Of a stretch of 64,000 bases of DNA, positions 1 to 8,734 are shown in pieces. The stretch comes from Streptomyces poonensis (GTDB lineage: Bacteria; Actinomycetota; Actinomycetes; Streptomycetales; Streptomycetaceae): assembly GCF_014650915.1 (NCBI RefSeq), contig NZ_BMVW01000017.1:108635-172634 (forward strand), in the 5' to 3' direction. How positions within the stretch are numbered: position 1 is the first letter of the stretch; each line of letters opens with the position of its first letter. The translations under genes were made by a program, and so were the position numbers. The notes beneath the pieces are model-generated. The model worked only from the letters and a program-made list of their open reading frames with translations. It did no database searches and was not told the origin of the DNA.

Positions 1-2222
1 ACGCGGGCCTGCTCACGGGCGAGGGCACCCGTTACCCCGTCTACATCGACCCGTCGGTGTCTGGTTCCCGCTACGCCTGGGCCATCGCCTACAAGAAGTA
101 TCCCGACAGCTCGTTCTACAACGGCAACGGCTGGCGGAACTCTGACGGCAGCTACGGCACCTCCACCGCCCGCGCCGGCTACGAGAACATGACCAACGGG
201 CTGGCGCGCTCCTACTTTCGGATGCGCACCGCCAACCTGTGGAACACCGACAAGGTGGTCTCCCGCTCGACCTTCCGGATCAAGAACACCTGGTCCTGGT
301 CGTGCACCGCCAAGCCCGTCGAGCTATGGCGCACCGACCCCATCGGCTCGTCCACCACATGGAACGACCGGCCCACCCGCCGCGAGCAGATGGACACCGT
401 CACCGACGCCAAGGGCTGGAGCTCCTCCTGTCCGGCCGGTAACCTTGCGTTCGACGTCACCAAGGGCGCCAAGGACGCGGCCGCGAACGAGTGGGACACC
501 ATCACCCTCGAACTCGCCGCCGCCAGCGAGTCCGACGTCTATGGCTGGAAGAAGTTCGACGCCAAGACTGCCACTCTGTCCACCACCTACAACACCCGGC
601 CGAACGTTCCCAGCGGCCTGGACACCTACCCGGTCTCCACCAACAACGAGTACGGCTGCGGTGACCGGGCCCCCTACCAGTACATCGGCAACACCGACTT
701 CTACCTGCGGGCCAAGGTGTCCGATCCCGATGGCGGGACCGTCAAGGCCGTCTTCCGCCTGTGGCCCACCGGCCATGGCGATGACGGAGTCATCCTGGAC
801 GAGTCCGTCTCGGTCACCTCCGGCACGATTGCCAAGGTCAAGGTTCCCAAGGCGCTGCTCGCCGAGCACGCCGCCACCGCCTCCGGCAACTTCTCCTGGA
901 AGGTCAAGGCCGACGACGGCACGCTCGCCAGCGACTGGAATCCCCCTCTGAGCGCCTCCGGCTGCCGCTTCGTCTTCGACGCCGACCGCGCCAGCACCCC
1001 GCCCACCGTCACCTCCAGCCAGTTCCCCGACGGCAGCGATGGCTGGCCCGCCAGCACCGGCAAGGCCCGCACTGAGGGCACCTTCACCATCTCCAGCGGC
1101 GGCGTGACCGACGTCACCGCGTACGAGTACTGGACCGACTGGGACTCCACCGTGCGCACCGTCACCGCCGGTTCTATAGGCGGCTCGGCCACCGTCAAGA
1201 TCACCCCGCTCGCCGCGGGCAGCCACGCCCTGTTCGTCCGCAGCATCGACCAGGCCGGCAACAAGTCTGACCGCGGCACTTACATGTTCTACGCGAACAG
1301 CCCTGGCACCCCGGACGCCCCGGGCGACCTCAACGGCGATACCCACCCCGACATCTACGGCGTACGCACCGACGGTTCGCTGCGTCTTTACCCCGGACAG
1401 GGCAACGGGAAGTTCGCCCCCTACACGACCGCAGGCTCCACCAGCTTCGACGGTGCCTCCATCACCCACCGGGGCGACTGGACCGGCGACGGTTACGAGG
1501 ACCTGATCGCCGCTCAGGGAACGAACGGCGCGAAGGACCTCTACCTCTACCCCAACAACGGTCTGGGCTACGCCTGCACCAGCCATGGCGAGACCACGGA
1601 CGGGGCTTCCGCGGCGTGCACCGATAAGCGCCACTTGCTCGGCGTCTTCGACCCGGCCAACAACCACTGGTCCGGCGCCCAGCAGCTTCTCGCCATCGGC
1701 GACGTCGACGGCCCCCTCGACGTCGACGACGACGGCACCCCAGACATCCCCGGCCACCCTGACCTCCTGGTCAAGGAGGGCGATCTGCTCTGGCTCTACT
1801 TCGGCTCACCGGACTACTACCTCGACAGCAGCCGTGAACCGGTTCTCATCGGTGACGGCAGCTGGTCCGACTACGACCTCGCCGCTCCTGGCGACGTCGA
1901 CGGAGACGGCCGCGTCGACCTGGTCGCACGCAACCGTACTGCCGGCGACCTTCGTCTGTATCCGGGCACTGGGCCCAACGGTGAAGGCCTTGGAGCTGGC
2001 TCCACGCACCTGACCATCCAGGCCACCGGTTGGAAGAGCACCATCCATCCCCTGCTCGCCTCCGGCGGCGACGCCGACCATGACGGCCAGCCAGATCTGT
2101 GGGCCAGCAGCCCCGAAACCGGCGCCGAACTGAAGTTCTACCCCGGCCTCACCGCCAGTGGCCTGAAAGCCCCCACTGTCGTGGGCAACACCGGCTGGCT
2201 CAACTTCCGAACCCTTAGCTAG
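1..2222 (+). CDS. Secreted FG-GAP/VCBS-repeat protein, 5' end outside the window
   Basis: The reading frame is open from base 3, so the gene begins upstream; the GTG at 57 is internal. The first ~200 residues (Tyr-Pro-Val-Tyr-Ile-Asp-Pro entry, Trp/Tyr/Thr-rich strands) look like a DNRLRE-type beta domain of secreted Streptomyces proteins. A fibronectin-like beta region follows. The last third has at least five calcium-binding FG-GAP/VCBS repeats of the type DxNGDxxPD (DLNGDTHPD, GDWTGDGYEDL, GDVDGDGRVDL, DADHDGQPDLW), which normally fold as a beta-propeller. This suggests an extracellular binding or adhesin-like protein. No catalytic motif is visible. The signal peptide would be on the missing part. 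Confidence 0.85.
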   Translation, partial: AGLLTGEGTRYPVYIDPSVSGSRYAWAIAYKKYPDSSFYNGNGWRNSDGSYGTSTARAGYENMTNGLARSYFRMRTANLWNTDKVVSRSTFRIKNTWSWSCTAKPVELWRTDPIGSSTTWNDRPTRREQMDTVTDAKGWSSSCPAGNLAFDVTKGAKDAAANEWDTITLELAAASESDVYGWKKFDAKTATLSTTYNTRPNVPSGLDTYPVSTNNEYGCGDRAPYQYIGNTDFYLRAKVSDPDGGTVKAVFRLWPTGHGDDGVILDESVSVTSGTIAKVKVPKALLAEHAATASGNFSWKVKADDGTLASDWNPPLSASGCRFVFDADRASTPPTVTSSQFPDGSDGWPASTGKARTEGTFTISSGGVTDVTAYEYWTDWDSTVRTVTAGSIGGSATVKITPLAAGSHALFVRSIDQAGNKSDRGTYMFYANSPGTPDAPGDLNGDTHPDIYGVRTDGSLRLYPGQGNGKFAPYTTAGSTSFDGASITHRGDWTGDGYEDLIAAQGTNGAKDLYLYPNNGLGYACTSHGETTDGASAACTDKRHLLGVFDPANNHWSGAQQLLAIGDVDGPLDVDDDGTPDIPGHPDLLVKEGDLLWLYFGSPDYYLDSSREPVLIGDGSWSDYDLAAPGDVDGDGRVDLVARNRTAGDLRLYPGTGPNGEGLGAGSTHLTIQATGWKSTIHPLLASGGDADHDGQPDLWASSPETGAELKFYPGLTASGLKAPTVVGNTGWLNFRTLS

Positions 2223-2250
2223 CCTGCCAGCCACTCCGTCAACACCACGA

Positions 2251-2287
2251 CTGCCGTCCCGGCCAGGACACTCGGCCGGGGCGGCAG
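2251..2287 (+). terminator. Strong hairpin terminator after the FG-GAP gene
   Basis: A 14-bp stem (2251-2264 with 2274-2287) with a single G-T wobble closes a 9-nt loop, 29 bases after the stop codon. There is no U-tract, which is usual for Streptomyces terminators. Confidence 0.7.
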
Positions 2288-2422
2288 GAGCGGAGCGGGA
2301 TGTCGGACCGGTGTCGGAGTTGTGGTTTCCCGCGGCACCGTTTCCGTACACGGGTGTTCCGATGGGCATGTCCGCGATGATTCTCGATGGACGACGCGTT
2401 CAGTAGACTCCAGAGTGGTCCC

Positions 2423-3481
2423 ATGGAGCCCATGGAGACCTTCGAGAGCCTCGTCCGCGCCGAGTTCGGCCCGAAGACCACCTACCTCAACACCGCCAGC
2501 ACCGGGCTGCTCCCGGCCCGCACGGTGCAGGCCATGAGGGTGGCCGTGGAGTCGGCCGCGGTCGGCCGGCCCACCGACATGTTCGCCGACGTGGAGGCGT
2601 CCCGCTCCGCCTTCGCCCGGATCGTGGGCGTCTCCGAGCGCCGCGTCGCGGCCGGCGCCTCGGTCGCCGTCTACACCGGGGTGATCGCCGCCTCCCTGCC
2701 CGCGGGCGCCGAAGTCCTCACCGCCGACGCGGACTTCGCCTCCACCGTGAACCCCTTCCACGTGCGCGGCGACCTGAAGGTGCGCACCGTGCCGCTGGAG
2801 CGGATCGCCGAGTCGGTGCGCCCCGGCACGGCGCTCGTCGCGGTCAGCGCCGCCCAGTCCGCCGACGGCCGGATCGCCGACCTGGCCGCGATCCGCGAGG
2901 CGGCGCGCACGCACGGGGCGCGCACGTACATCGACGCGTCCCAGGCCGCCGGCTGGCTGCCCCTGGACGCCGGCGCGTACGACTTCGTCTCGTCCGTCGC
3001 CTTCAAGTGGCTCGTCTGCCCACGCGGCGCGGCCTTCCTCGTCGTCCCGGAGGACTTCGGCGGACTCACGCCCGTCTTCGCGAGCTGGGTCGCGGGGGAG
3101 CACCCGTGGGACAGCTGCTACGGACCCGTCCAGGAGCTCGCCCACTCCGCGCGCAGGTTCGACGAGAGCCCCGCCCTCTTCTCGTACGCGGGTGCGCGCC
3201 GCTCCCTGGAGGTCGTCGAGGCCCTGGGCGTGGAGAACATCCGGCGGCACGACCTGGCGCTCGCCGAGCGCTTCGTCGCGGGCCTCGGCGCGCTCGGCCA
3301 CGAACCCGTCCCGGCACCCGGCTCGCCCGTCGTCTCGGTGCCCGGACTCGGCCACCGGCAGCCCGAACTGAGCCGGGCCGGAGTCGAGGTCTCCGACCGC
3401 GCGGGCCACCTGCGGGCGGCCTTCCACCTGTACAACACTCCCGCGGACGTCGACCGGCTCCTCGACGTCCTGTCCGGCTGA
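2423..3481 (+). CDS. Class V aminotransferase / cysteine desulfurase-like PLP enzyme
   Basis: The protein is about 352 aa and belongs to the fold-type I class V aminotransferases. It has the YLNTASTGLLP N-terminus, a DASQAAGWLP segment giving the PLP-contacting Asp, and SSVAFKWLVCPRGAA with the Schiff-base lysine. The C-terminus carries the small domain. The substrate cannot be read from the sequence. A -10-like TAGACT at 2404-2409 would put transcription near 2416, so ATG 2423 or 2432 is more likely than the in-frame ATG at 2387; none has a good Shine-Dalgarno. It converges with ectD, from which it is separated by a strong hairpin. Family call is firm, function open. Confidence 0.8.
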   Translation: MEPMETFESLVRAEFGPKTTYLNTASTGLLPARTVQAMRVAVESAAVGRPTDMFADVEASRSAFARIVGVSERRVAAGASVAVYTGVIAASLPAGAEVLTADADFASTVNPFHVRGDLKVRTVPLERIAESVRPGTALVAVSAAQSADGRIADLAAIREAARTHGARTYIDASQAAGWLPLDAGAYDFVSSVAFKWLVCPRGAAFLVVPEDFGGLTPVFASWVAGEHPWDSCYGPVQELAHSARRFDESPALFSYAGARRSLEVVEALGVENIRRHDLALAERFVAGLGALGHEPVPAPGSPVVSVPGLGHRQPELSRAGVEVSDRAGHLRAAFHLYNTPADVDRLLDVLSG

Positions 3482-3497
3482 TCCGGCTGACGCCCGC

Positions 3498-3529
3498 GGG
3501 CCGGGCACCCCTGGCAGGGTGCCCGGCCC
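3498..3529. terminator. Bidirectional hairpin between aminotransferase and ectD
   Basis: A perfect 13-bp GC stem (3498-3510 with 3517-3529) closes a 6-nt loop, 16 bases past one stop codon and 38 bases before the other. It can serve both convergent units. Confidence 0.75.
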
Positions 3530-3567
3530 GTCGATGCGGCCGGTACGGCAAGTACGGAAGACGTACG

Positions 3568-4497
3568 TCAGCGCACCGGGGTGAAGTCCCGCGCCCCGAT
3601 GAAGTCCGGCCGCCGCACCGGCGCCGCGAACGGCTCCACCGCCGTGTTCTCCACGCTGTTGAACACGATGAAGACATTGCTGCGCGGGAACGGCGTGATG
3701 TTGTCGCCGGAGCCGTGCATGCAGTTGCAGTCGAACCAGGTCGCCGAACCCGCCTTGCCCGTGAACAGCTTGATGCCGTGGTCGGAGGCCATGGCGGTGA
3801 GCGCCTCGTCGGACGGCGTGCCCGCGTCCTGCATCTGGAGCGACTTCTTGTAGTTGTCCTTCGGTGTCTCCCCCGCACAGCCGAGGAACGTCTTGTGCGA
3901 CCCCGGCATGATCATGAGTCCGCCGTTGGTGTCGAAGTTCTCGGTCAGCGCGATCGACACGGACACCGTGCGCATGTTCGGCAGACCGTCCTCGGCGTGC
4001 CAGGTCTCGAAGTCCGAGTGCCAGTAGAAGCCGGAGGCGCCGAAGCCCGGCTTGACGTTGATCCGCGACTGGTGGACGTACACGTCCGAGCCGAGGATCT
4101 GCCGCGCCCGCCCCACGACGCGCTCGTCGCGCACCAGCCGGGCGAAGACCTCGCTGATCCTGTGCACCTCGAAGACCGACCGGATCTCCTGGGACCGCGG
4201 CTCGACGATCGAGCGCTCGTCGGCGCGGATCGCCGGGTCGGTCACGAGCCGGTCCAGCTCCTGCCGGTAGACGGCCACCTCGTCCTCGGTAATGAGCTGG
4301 TCGACGGCGAGGAAACCGTCACGCTCGAACGCGTGCAGGCCGGCCGGCTCGATCGGGCCGGGCGCGTCGGGGGCGCCCCAGACGACCGGGTCCTGGCGGG
4401 GGGTGGCGACCTCGGTGGCGCCGCGGGTGGGGTAGAGGTCGGTGACGCCCGGGGCGGTGTCCGTCGCGGTGGTGGTCGTGTGCGTGGTCGTGGTCAT
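3568..4497 (-). CDS. ectD: Ectoine hydroxylase
   Basis: A 309-aa non-haem Fe(II)/2-oxoglutarate dioxygenase that converts ectoine to 5-hydroxyectoine in the cytoplasm. The family signature FYWHSDFETWHAEDGLPN carries the first iron ligands (H-x-D); the distal His lies in the CMHGSGDNITPF segment. The length is close to the usual ~300 aa. The ATG at 4497 is chosen because an AGGAGGTG Shine-Dalgarno sits just upstream, overlapping the ectC stop; the frame is open further upstream but has no homology there. It is the last gene of ectABCD, 5 bp after ectC, and so translationally close-coupled. Confidence 0.96.
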   Translation of the reverse strand: MTTTTHTTTTATDTAPGVTDLYPTRGATEVATPRQDPVVWGAPDAPGPIEPAGLHAFERDGFLAVDQLITEDEVAVYRQELDRLVTDPAIRADERSIVEPRSQEIRSVFEVHRISEVFARLVRDERVVGRARQILGSDVYVHQSRINVKPGFGASGFYWHSDFETWHAEDGLPNMRTVSVSIALTENFDTNGGLMIMPGSHKTFLGCAGETPKDNYKKSLQMQDAGTPSDEALTAMASDHGIKLFTGKAGSATWFDCNCMHGSGDNITPFPRSNVFIVFNSVENTAVEPFAAPVRRPDFIGARDFTPVR

Positions 4498-4502
4498 GGG
4501 GA

Positions 4503-4913
4503 TCACACCTCCTCGGGCTCGGGCTCGGTGAGCAGCGGGTAGACGCCGTTCTCGTCGTGGTCCTCGCGGCCGGTCACGGGCGGGTTGAAGACGCAGATGC
4601 AGCGGAAGTCCTTCTTGACCCGCAGCGTGTGCCTGTCGTGCTCGTTCAGGCAGTACATGGTGCCGGGCGTGATGGTGTACGTCTGCCCGGTGTCGCGGTC
4701 GGTCAGTTCGGCCTCGCCCTCCACGCAGACGACGGCCTCGATGTGGTTGGCGTACCACATCGACGTCTCCGTGCCCGCGTACAGGACGGTCTCGTGCAGC
4801 GAGAAGCCGACCTTGTCCTTGGCGAGCAGGATGCGCTTGCTCTCCCAGGTGCCGGACGCGGCCCGCACATGCCGGTCGGTGTCCTCGATCTCCTTGAACG
4901 AACGGACGATCAC
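4503..4913 (-). CDS. ectC: L-ectoine synthase
   Basis: A 136-aa cupin that cyclises N-gamma-acetyl-diaminobutyrate to ectoine. The N-terminus MIVRSFKEIEDTDRHVRA, the metal-site segment around WYANHIEAVVCVEGEAEL and the YCLNEHDRHTLR strand are typical EctC. The start is GTG at 4913 with a GGAGG-type ribosome site. It sits between ectB (73-bp gap filled by a 9-bp tandem repeat) and ectD. A Glu/Pro-rich tail ends the protein, as in other actinobacterial EctC. Confidence 0.96.
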   Translation of the reverse strand: MIVRSFKEIEDTDRHVRAASGTWESKRILLAKDKVGFSLHETVLYAGTETSMWYANHIEAVVCVEGEAELTDRDTGQTYTITPGTMYCLNEHDRHTLRVKKDFRCICVFNPPVTGREDHDENGVYPLLTEPEPEEV

Positions 4914-4935
4914 GGTGTTTCCTCCGCCTCCTTGA

Positions 4936-4989
4936 GGTGTCGCGGGTGTCGCGGGTGTTTTGGATATCTCGGGTGTCGCGGGTGTTTCA
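4936..4989. repeat. 9-bp tandem repeat (6 units) between ectB and ectC
   Basis: Six units keep exact 9-bp register; three are identical (GGTGTCGCG at 4936, 4945 and 4972) and the others are variants. The last unit contains the ectB stop codon. It fills almost the whole ectB-ectC spacer. Confidence 0.85.
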
Positions 4990-6258
4990 GACGGTCTCGC
5001 GGACCGCGCGGGCGAGGGTCGTCATGCCCTCGTCCAGCTCGTCGGGCGTGACGGTGAGGGCGGGGAGCAGCTTGACGACCTCGCCCTCGGGGCCCGAAGT
5101 CTCGATCAGCAGCCCGAGTTCGAAGGCACGATGCGCGACACGCGACGCCCGCCCCTTGTCGTGGAACTCCAGGCCCCACACCAGGCCGCGGCCCCGGTAC
5201 TCCTTGATGTCGGCGAGGTTCTCCTCGGTGATGGAGATCAGGTGCTGCTCGACCTGCTCGCCGCGGGCGCGGGTCTGCTTCTCCATCGCCGACCCGTCGG
5301 CCCAGTACGCCTCCAGCGCGGCGGTCGCCGTGACGAAGGCGGGGTTGTTGCCGCGGAAGGTGCCGTTGTGCTCGCCCGGCTCCCACACGTCCAGCTCGGG
5401 CCTGAACAGGCACAGCGACATGGGCAGGCCGTAGCCGCTGATCGACTTGGAGACGGTGACGATGTCCGGCACGATCCCGGCCTCCTCGAAGGAGAAGAAG
5501 GCACCGGTACGGCCGCAGCCCATCTGGATGTCGTCGACGATCAGCAGCATGTCCTGCCGGTCGCACAGCTCCCGCAGGGCGCGCAGCCACTCGGGCCGGG
5601 CGACGTTGATGCCGCCCTCGCCCTGCACGGTCTCGACGATCACGGCGGCGGGCTTGTTGAGGCCGGAGCCCTGGTCCTCCAGGATGCGCTCGAACCAGAG
5701 GAAGTCCGGGACCCGGCCGTCGAAGTAGTTGTCGAACGGCATCGGCGTGCCGTGCACCAGCGGAATGCCGGCGCCGGCCCGCTTGAAGGCGTTGCCGGTC
5801 ACGGCGAGCGAGCCCAGCGACATCCCGTGGAAGGCGTTGGTGAACGACACGATGGCCTCGCGCCCCTTCACCTTCCGCGCCAGCTTCAGCGCCGACTCCA
5901 CGGCGTTGGTGCCGGTCGGGCCCGGGAACATGACCTTGTACGGCAGGTCGCGCGGCCGCAGCACGTAGTTCTGGAACGACTCCAGGAAGCTGCGTTTGGC
6001 GGTGGTCGACATGTCGAGTCCGTGGGTGACGCCGTCGCGGAGGAGGTAGTCGACCAGGGCTCGTTTGAGTACGGGGTTGTTGTGGCCGTAGTTGAGTGAT
6101 CCGGCACCGGCGAAGAAGTCGAGGTACTCGTGGCCGTCCTCGTCGTACATGCGGCTGCCGTGCGCACGGTCGAAGACGGTGGGCCAGCCGCGGCAGTAGC
6201 TGCGCACCTCCGACTCCAGGGTTTCGAAGACGCTGAGGTCGGGCTGGGTGATGGTCAC
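4987..6258 (-). CDS. ectB: Diaminobutyrate--2-oxoglutarate aminotransferase
   Basis: A 423-aa class III PLP aminotransferase that makes L-2,4-diaminobutyrate from aspartate semialdehyde, the first step of ectoine synthesis. Visible features: FxGAGSLNYGHNNP near the N-terminus, the PGPTGTNAVE phosphate-binding turn, IVDDIQMGCGRTG, and VSKSISGYGLPMS with the PLP lysine. The start is GTG 6258, giving the N-terminus MTITQPDLSVFETLES typical of EctB, with AAGGAG at 6269-6274. The frame stays open upstream of the start but that stretch has no homology. It lies 62 bp after ectA. Confidence 0.96.
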   Translation of the reverse strand: MTITQPDLSVFETLESEVRSYCRGWPTVFDRAHGSRMYDEDGHEYLDFFAGAGSLNYGHNNPVLKRALVDYLLRDGVTHGLDMSTTAKRSFLESFQNYVLRPRDLPYKVMFPGPTGTNAVESALKLARKVKGREAIVSFTNAFHGMSLGSLAVTGNAFKRAGAGIPLVHGTPMPFDNYFDGRVPDFLWFERILEDQGSGLNKPAAVIVETVQGEGGINVARPEWLRALRELCDRQDMLLIVDDIQMGCGRTGAFFSFEEAGIVPDIVTVSKSISGYGLPMSLCLFRPELDVWEPGEHNGTFRGNNPAFVTATAALEAYWADGSAMEKQTRARGEQVEQHLISITEENLADIKEYRGRGLVWGLEFHDKGRASRVAHRAFELGLLIETSGPEGEVVKLLPALTVTPDELDEGMTTLARAVRETV

Positions 6259-6320
6259 GGCGAGATCGCTCCTTGGGGCGTGGTGGTCGGCAAGGGGGTC
6301 TGGCTTGTCGGCCGGGCCGC

Positions 6321-6869
6321 TCAGCGGGACAGCGGGCCGATGCGGTGCAGGACCTCGGGTTCGTGCGGGCCGTCCGGGAACCGGTCCGCCGCGAACAGCA
6401 CCTCGCGCTCGACACGCGCCCCGTGGCGGGTGGCGTACGAGGCGAACAGACGCTCCGAGGCGGTGTTGCCCGGGGTGATCGTGGTTTCCAGGGTGGTCAG
6501 CGGGTGCTGCCGGGCGACCTGGGCGGTCAGCCCGTCCAGCAGCGCCCCGGCGAGACCGCGGCCCCGGTGCGCCGGGTCGACGGTGACCTGCCACACCAGG
6601 AGGGTCTGCGGGGCCTCGGGGCGGAGGTAGCCGGTGACGAAGCCGACGGGCCGTCCGTCCGCGTCCCGGGCCACCACCGAGGTGCCGGCGAAGTCACGGC
6701 ACCACAGGAGATAGCTGTAGGAGGAGTTCAGGTCGAGGGTCTTGGAGTCCCTGGCGAGACGCCACAGGGCGGCGCCGTCCGCCACGTCAGGACGGTCGAT
6801 CCGGAGCCCCTCCGGCATTTCCAGGAATTCCGCGGGCAGTTCTGGCAGGTCTGCTTGAGCGGCTGTCAT
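6321..6869 (-). CDS. ectA: L-2,4-diaminobutyrate acetyltransferase
   Basis: A 182-aa GNAT-family enzyme that acetylates diaminobutyrate on the gamma amino group. The acetyl-CoA site is VDPAHRGRGLAGALL; LDLNSSYSYLLWCRDF is an EctA signature. First gene of the ect operon. No Shine-Dalgarno precedes the ATG; instead a perfect inverted repeat begins 6 bp upstream (6875-6899), so initiation may be leaderless or the repeat may act as an operator. Confidence 0.96.
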   Translation of the reverse strand: MTAAQADLPELPAEFLEMPEGLRIDRPDVADGAALWRLARDSKTLDLNSSYSYLLWCRDFAGTSVVARDADGRPVGFVTGYLRPEAPQTLLVWQVTVDPAHRGRGLAGALLDGLTAQVARQHPLTTLETTITPGNTASERLFASYATRHGARVEREVLFAADRFPDGPHEPEVLHRIGPLSR

Positions 6870-6874
6870 GCGAA

Positions 6875-6899
6875 TTCAACTTACCCAGCGAAAGTTGAA
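6875..6899 (-). promoter_or_regulatory. Perfect inverted repeat in front of ectA (candidate operator)
   Basis: TTCAACTT at 6875-6882 and its exact complement AAGTTGAA at 6892-6899 flank a 9-nt spacer, for 25 bp in total. The element ends 5 bp from the ectA start codon and is AT-rich against a GC-rich background. A dimeric repressor (MarR- or GntR-like) binding here would block initiation; the regulator's identity is not visible in the window. Confidence 0.55.
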
Positions 6900-7195
6900 A
6901 TTGCACCGTGAGTCGGGGTTACGGATGGGGCTTGTGTGTGTTATCGCGCGGGCGTGTGTGGCCGCGCGACAGGGCGATGGAAGGTGCCATTTTGCCCGGA
7001 AAATACCGGCGAAAAGGGGCGCGCTGTGGAATCGATCACACAGCTGTAATCACCATGGAATCCACCCGAATTACTTCGCCGGGTGTTCTCGGAATCTTCG
7101 CGTTTAGGCTTGAGGAAAGCGGGCAGAAGAGCACGGGAAGCTGCGCTGAATCAATCCGCGTGGACAAGGGGAGGGATACTGCGGAAAGGCTGCGC

Positions 7196-7240
7196 CGCTG
7201 TCAATGGCGGCAATGGCGGCAATAGCGGCAATGGTGGAGT
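7196..7240. repeat. 9-bp tandem repeat upstream of the ect operon
   Basis: Five 9-bp units in register; two are identical (TGGCGGCAA at 7205 and 7214) and a third differs by one base. Confidence 0.75.
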
Positions 7241-7298
7241 GGAAGCCGGGTCCCGCGCCGGTGGTCCAGCCGAGCCGCGATCCCGTACGAGGCCCGCC

Positions 7299-7331
7299 GT
7301 GGCCGTGGCCGTGGCCGTGGCTATGGCCGTG
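7299..7331. repeat. Hexanucleotide GTGGCC repeat
   Basis: About five copies of a GTGGCC unit with one variant. It resembles the DNA that encodes the His/Gly-rich tail of CbiX elsewhere in this window, but no supported gene reads through it. Confidence 0.7.
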
Positions 7332-7465
7332 TGAGGTGTGAGTGCGGCGGTGTGAGGTGCGGCGGCGGGCATGTGCGCACGCGCAGCATCGCGCTGCCCG
7401 CTCGGTCCTCAGTCCCTCGGGCCACCGTCCCGGCCCGCACCCCCGCCCGCGACGGCGGCGAACCG

Positions 7466-8566
7466 CTACCCCCAGGCCCGCTCCGCCGCCCGCCGCGCAC
7501 CGAGAAGGTCCACGTCCAGTCCCCGCTCGGCCAGCGCCGCGCCCAGTGCCGCCAGACTCGACTGGACGGCGCCCGGCGTGGCGTCGGGACCGTAGTGGTT
7601 GACCCGGATCATCTCCTTCGCCAGCGCGCCCCCGCCCGCGGCCAGCGGCAGCGCGGGGTCCGACTCCAGGGCCCGCGCGACCAGCTCCGAGGCGACGACA
7701 CCGTCCGGCGTGCGCAGCGTCGTGGCGACCGGCGCGGCCTCCGTGGCCTCGTGCACGTACGGCTCCAGGCCCCCGCCGAGGGCGAGCACGCCCGCGCGGG
7801 TCGCCCGCGCCGCGGCCGCGTGCCGGGCCATCACCGCGTCCAGCCCCTCGGCCTCGATCCGCTCCAGGCACGCCTCCAGCGCGAGCATCTCCAGCTGTGC
7901 CGGGGCGTGCAGCAGGGCACGGCGGCCGCCGTCGATCCACCGCTCCTTCCAGTCCAGCAGGGACAGGTACGAGCGGCGCGGCGCCCGCGGGTTGGCCGCC
8001 ATGCGCGCCCACGCCCGCTCGCTCACCGAGATGGCCGACACCCCCGCGGGACCGCCCATCGCCTTCTGCGCCCCGATCACGCACAGGTCCACGCCCCACG
8101 CGTCCGGCAGCACCGGCTCCGCCCCGACCGAGGCGACCGCGTCCAGGTAGAAGAGCGCGCCGTGCTCCCGGACCACCGCGCCGATCTCCGCGACCGGGTT
8201 GGTGTTGCCGGTCGCCGCCTCCGCGTGCACCAGCGACACGAAGTCGACCGACGGGTGCGCGGCGAGCGCCTCCCGGATCCGCTCCGCCGTGACCGCGGTG
8301 TGGAACGGCACGGACACATCGATCACCGTGGCCCCGCAGTCGCGCAGCCAGTCGCCGAAGGTCTGCCCGTACGGCCCGGTGATCACGTTCAGTGCGGTGG
8401 TGCCCGGGCCCGCGGCCCCGCGGATGGCGCCCTCCAGCGGCAGCAGGGCCTCGCCCTGGGTGATCACCACGTCCTGCCGGGTGCCGAGCAGCCGCGCCAC
8501 GCGGTCCTCGATCGAGGCGAAGCGCGCCGCGCTCAGCGGCGGCAGATCCAGGAAGGGGTGCGTCAC
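7466..8566 (-). CDS. PLP-dependent alanine--glyoxylate-type aminotransferase (class V)
   Basis: A 366-aa class V aminotransferase. It shows the ITGPYGQTFGDW phosphate-binding region, HAEAATGNTNPV, LDAVASVGAEP with the PLP-binding Asp, and GAQKAMGGPAGVSA with the Schiff-base lysine, the pattern of serine-pyruvate/alanine-glyoxylate aminotransferases. The start ATG at 8566 has only a weak ribosome site. It is divergent from the amidohydrolase gene and transcribed towards ectA across a 596-bp gap, so it is probably not part of the ectoine operon. Substrate unproven. Confidence 0.82.
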   Translation of the reverse strand: MTHPFLDLPPLSAARFASIEDRVARLLGTRQDVVITQGEALLPLEGAIRGAAGPGTTALNVITGPYGQTFGDWLRDCGATVIDVSVPFHTAVTAERIREALAAHPSVDFVSLVHAEAATGNTNPVAEIGAVVREHGALFYLDAVASVGAEPVLPDAWGVDLCVIGAQKAMGGPAGVSAISVSERAWARMAANPRAPRRSYLSLLDWKERWIDGGRRALLHAPAQLEMLALEACLERIEAEGLDAVMARHAAAARATRAGVLALGGGLEPYVHEATEAAPVATTLRTPDGVVASELVARALESDPALPLAAGGGALAKEMIRVNHYGPDATPGAVQSSLAALGAALAERGLDVDLLGARRAAERAWG

Positions 8567-8734
8567 GGTGGTGCTCTCTTCGCTCGTGGATACCGGTGGA
8601 TACCGATGGTGGGCGGTACGCGCAGTACCGGTAAGAGGTTATCCGGCGGCCCTCGGAGCTCCTCCTGGGACGAGGTCCGCGCGCGGGGCGACCGGCCGGA
8701 CGAGGCGGGCGACGGCCCAACTAAGGTGCCGTGC

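Larger units (their letters stand above)
6900..7465. other. Long ectA upstream region without a supported gene
   Basis: This stretch between ectA and the next minus-strand gene is AT-richer than average from about 6900 to 7190, as expected for a promoter region. An 8-bp palindrome ACAGCTGT lies within 7038-7050. The second half holds two simple repeats (7196-7240 and 7299-7331). Open frames crossing it have atypical composition and no recognisable protein. Confidence 0.5.

Noticed and set aside
57..59. GTG at 57 as the true start of the FG-GAP protein
   Set aside because: The frame is open to base 3 with typical domain residues upstream (RYPVYIDPS), so the gene begins before the window.
324..1757. 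477-codon minus-strand frame in the FG-GAP gene
   Set aside because: Gly/Val/Ala-rich shadow; the sense frame has calcium-binding repeats.
6908..7225. Possible 105-aa plus-strand gene upstream of ectA
   Set aside because: No ribosome site, no recognisable domain, and it runs into a 9-bp repeat; the region fits a promoter better.
7104..7465. Upstream or downstream extension of the class V aminotransferase through the His-Gly repeat
   Set aside because: The extension is in a different frame from the enzyme and is repeat-derived.
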